Of a stretch of DNA of 23,123 nt, positions 22,771 to 23,123 are shown piece after piece. A program made the position numbers and the translations under genes. Source of the stretch: an uncultured Clostridia bacterium (GTDB taxonomy: Bacteria; Bacillota; Clostridia; Christensenellales; Borkfalkiaceae); the NCBI GenBank assembly GCA_944369635.1, contig CALVXL010000023.1, positions 1-23,123 of the forward strand, in the 5' to 3' direction. The notes below the pieces were generated by a model. The model was not told the DNA's origin and did not search any database. It worked only from the letters and a program-made list of their open reading frames with translations. Each line of letters opens with the position of its first letter. Position 1 is the stretch's first letter.

Positions 22771-22795
22771 TCTCGCCGCGACGGACGCGGCGAGA
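22771..22795. other. GC-rich hairpin with a competing fold
   Basis: TCTCGCCGCG and CGCGGCGAGA form a ten-base-pair stem with a five-base loop, followed on the plus strand by a run of A. The upstream CCGTC (22765-22769) can instead pair with GACGG (22780-22784), which excludes the first stem. No T-run follows on either strand. Confidence 0.4.
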
Positions 22796-22890
22796 AAAAA
22801 ATTCATTCAAAATTATTACCGATCTTTTCCGAAAACGACTTGCGGCACTTTATCCGTCTGTTCGGGCGATGATCCTTCTTACGTACGGCT

Positions 22891-22919
22891 TTGCAAAAAA
22901 GACGCGCTTTTAATATATA
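22891..22919 (+). promoter_or_regulatory. Promoter-like pair pointing toward the right edge
   Basis: TTGCAA (22891-22896) is followed after 17 bases by TATATA, which overlaps a TATAAT. No gene follows within the window, so this may be chance in AT-rich DNA. Confidence 0.3.
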
Positions 22920-23053
22920 ATGATTATTTCCCGCGCGCATTATAATATCTTTATTCCCCGCATTCCCCGCGACGGCCTGCTATTTAAAAGCCCGACGCAT
23001 AAACGGCATTCGGTTTCGCGAAGAAAATCACGAACCGCCTGTTTTCGGACATT

Positions 23054-23074
23054 AAAAAAGCCGCGCGCTTTTTT
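23054..23074. terminator. Terminator-like hairpin near the right edge
   Basis: AAAAAAGC-CGCGC-GCTTTTTT is a perfect eight-base-pair stem with A and T runs, symmetrical on both strands. The stem has only two GC pairs, so its strength is doubtful. Confidence 0.4.
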
Positions 23075-23081
23075 ATCAAAA

Positions 23082-23123
23082 TGATATGCACCCCAAAAGT
23101 TGGACACTTTTGGAGGTGCATAT
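23082..23123 (+). mobile_element. Possible end of an IS3-family insertion sequence
   Basis: The window ends with TGATATGCACCCCAAAAGTT followed by GGACA, which resembles terminal repeats of IS3-family (IS150-like) elements beginning TG and containing CACCCCAAAAGTTGGACA. The same bases form a long hairpin: ATATGCACC-CCAAAAGT pairs with ACTTTTGGAGGTGCATAT with one bulged base. The GGAGG near the edge could be the ribosome site of a transposase gene beyond the window. No transposase is visible, so the call rests on the end sequence only. Confidence 0.4.

Larger units (their letters stand above)
22448..23081. other. Long intergenic region upstream of spo0A
   Basis: About 630 bases carry no convincing gene. 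The part next to spo0A is very AT-rich and holds the leader, the ribosome site and two Spo0A boxes. A plus-strand frame of 108 codons (22619-22945) has no ribosome site and an unlikely composition. Other contents are a GC-rich hairpin, a promoter-like pair and a small terminator-like hairpin, listed separately. Confidence 0.6.

Noticed and set aside
22619..22945. Plus-strand ORF of 108 codons upstream of spo0A
   Set aside because: No SD sequence, no recognisable domain, and it covers a Spo0A box and a GC-rich hairpin; composition looks non-coding.
1..23123. CRISPR arrays, tRNA or rRNA genes, prophage genes
   Set aside because: No regularly spaced repeats, no tRNA-like cloverleaf sequence and no phage structural genes were seen on either strand.

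Overview
The window looks like part of the chromosome of an endospore-forming clostridial Firmicute with roughly balanced GC. The evidence is a Spo0A homologue, a Veg / SPOCS-LysM (SipL-like) / IspE block that matches the Bacillus veg-ispE neighbourhood, a ComFC-SecA pair, and strong Shine-Dalgarno (SD) sites with sigma-A promoters. The exact lineage cannot be fixed from sequence alone; an uncultured gut clostridium is plausible. Nearly all of the window is coding, and most long ORFs antisense to these genes are shadows.

Layout. Positions 1-12,430 are almost entirely minus strand. Reading in the direction of transcription there is a metK-comFC-secA operon with overlapping or touching genes, then a small membrane PH-domain protein, then a marR-ABC-ABC drug-exporter-type operon, then a Na+/Ca2+ exchanger, then prfB (RF2, with an intact +1 programmed frameshift site) and the 5' part of tsaD, which runs off the window. 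From 12,547 to 17,877 the plus strand carries a second exporter operon: tetR-ABC-ABC, followed almost without a gap by a PflX-type radical SAM gene. A strong bidirectional terminator separates this from a minus-strand block: veg, then the SipL-like gene, then ispE. Beyond it are an acidic double-zinc-ribbon protein and spo0A. The last 670 bases appear non-coding and end in a palindrome resembling an IS3-family end.

How the genes work together. The window combines core functions (SAM synthesis, protein export, translation termination, t6A tRNA modification, isoprenoid synthesis), sporulation functions (Spo0A, SipL-like, Veg) and two self-regulated heterodimeric ABC exporters. In both exporters the first subunit carries a degenerate ATPase site (Asp for the catalytic Glu, Gln for the H-loop His) and the second carries the canonical Glu and His with an altered signature motif, as expected for asymmetric heterodimers. 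Each exporter operon has a palindrome just downstream of a strong promoter in front of its regulator gene.

The most unusual observation is the Spo0A receiver domain. The phosphoacceptor Asp56 is replaced by Glu and Asp10 by Gln, while the DNA-binding domain is well conserved, and two perfect TTGTCGAA 0A boxes lie upstream of the gene. This suggests a phosphorylation-independent or otherwise rewired Spo0A.
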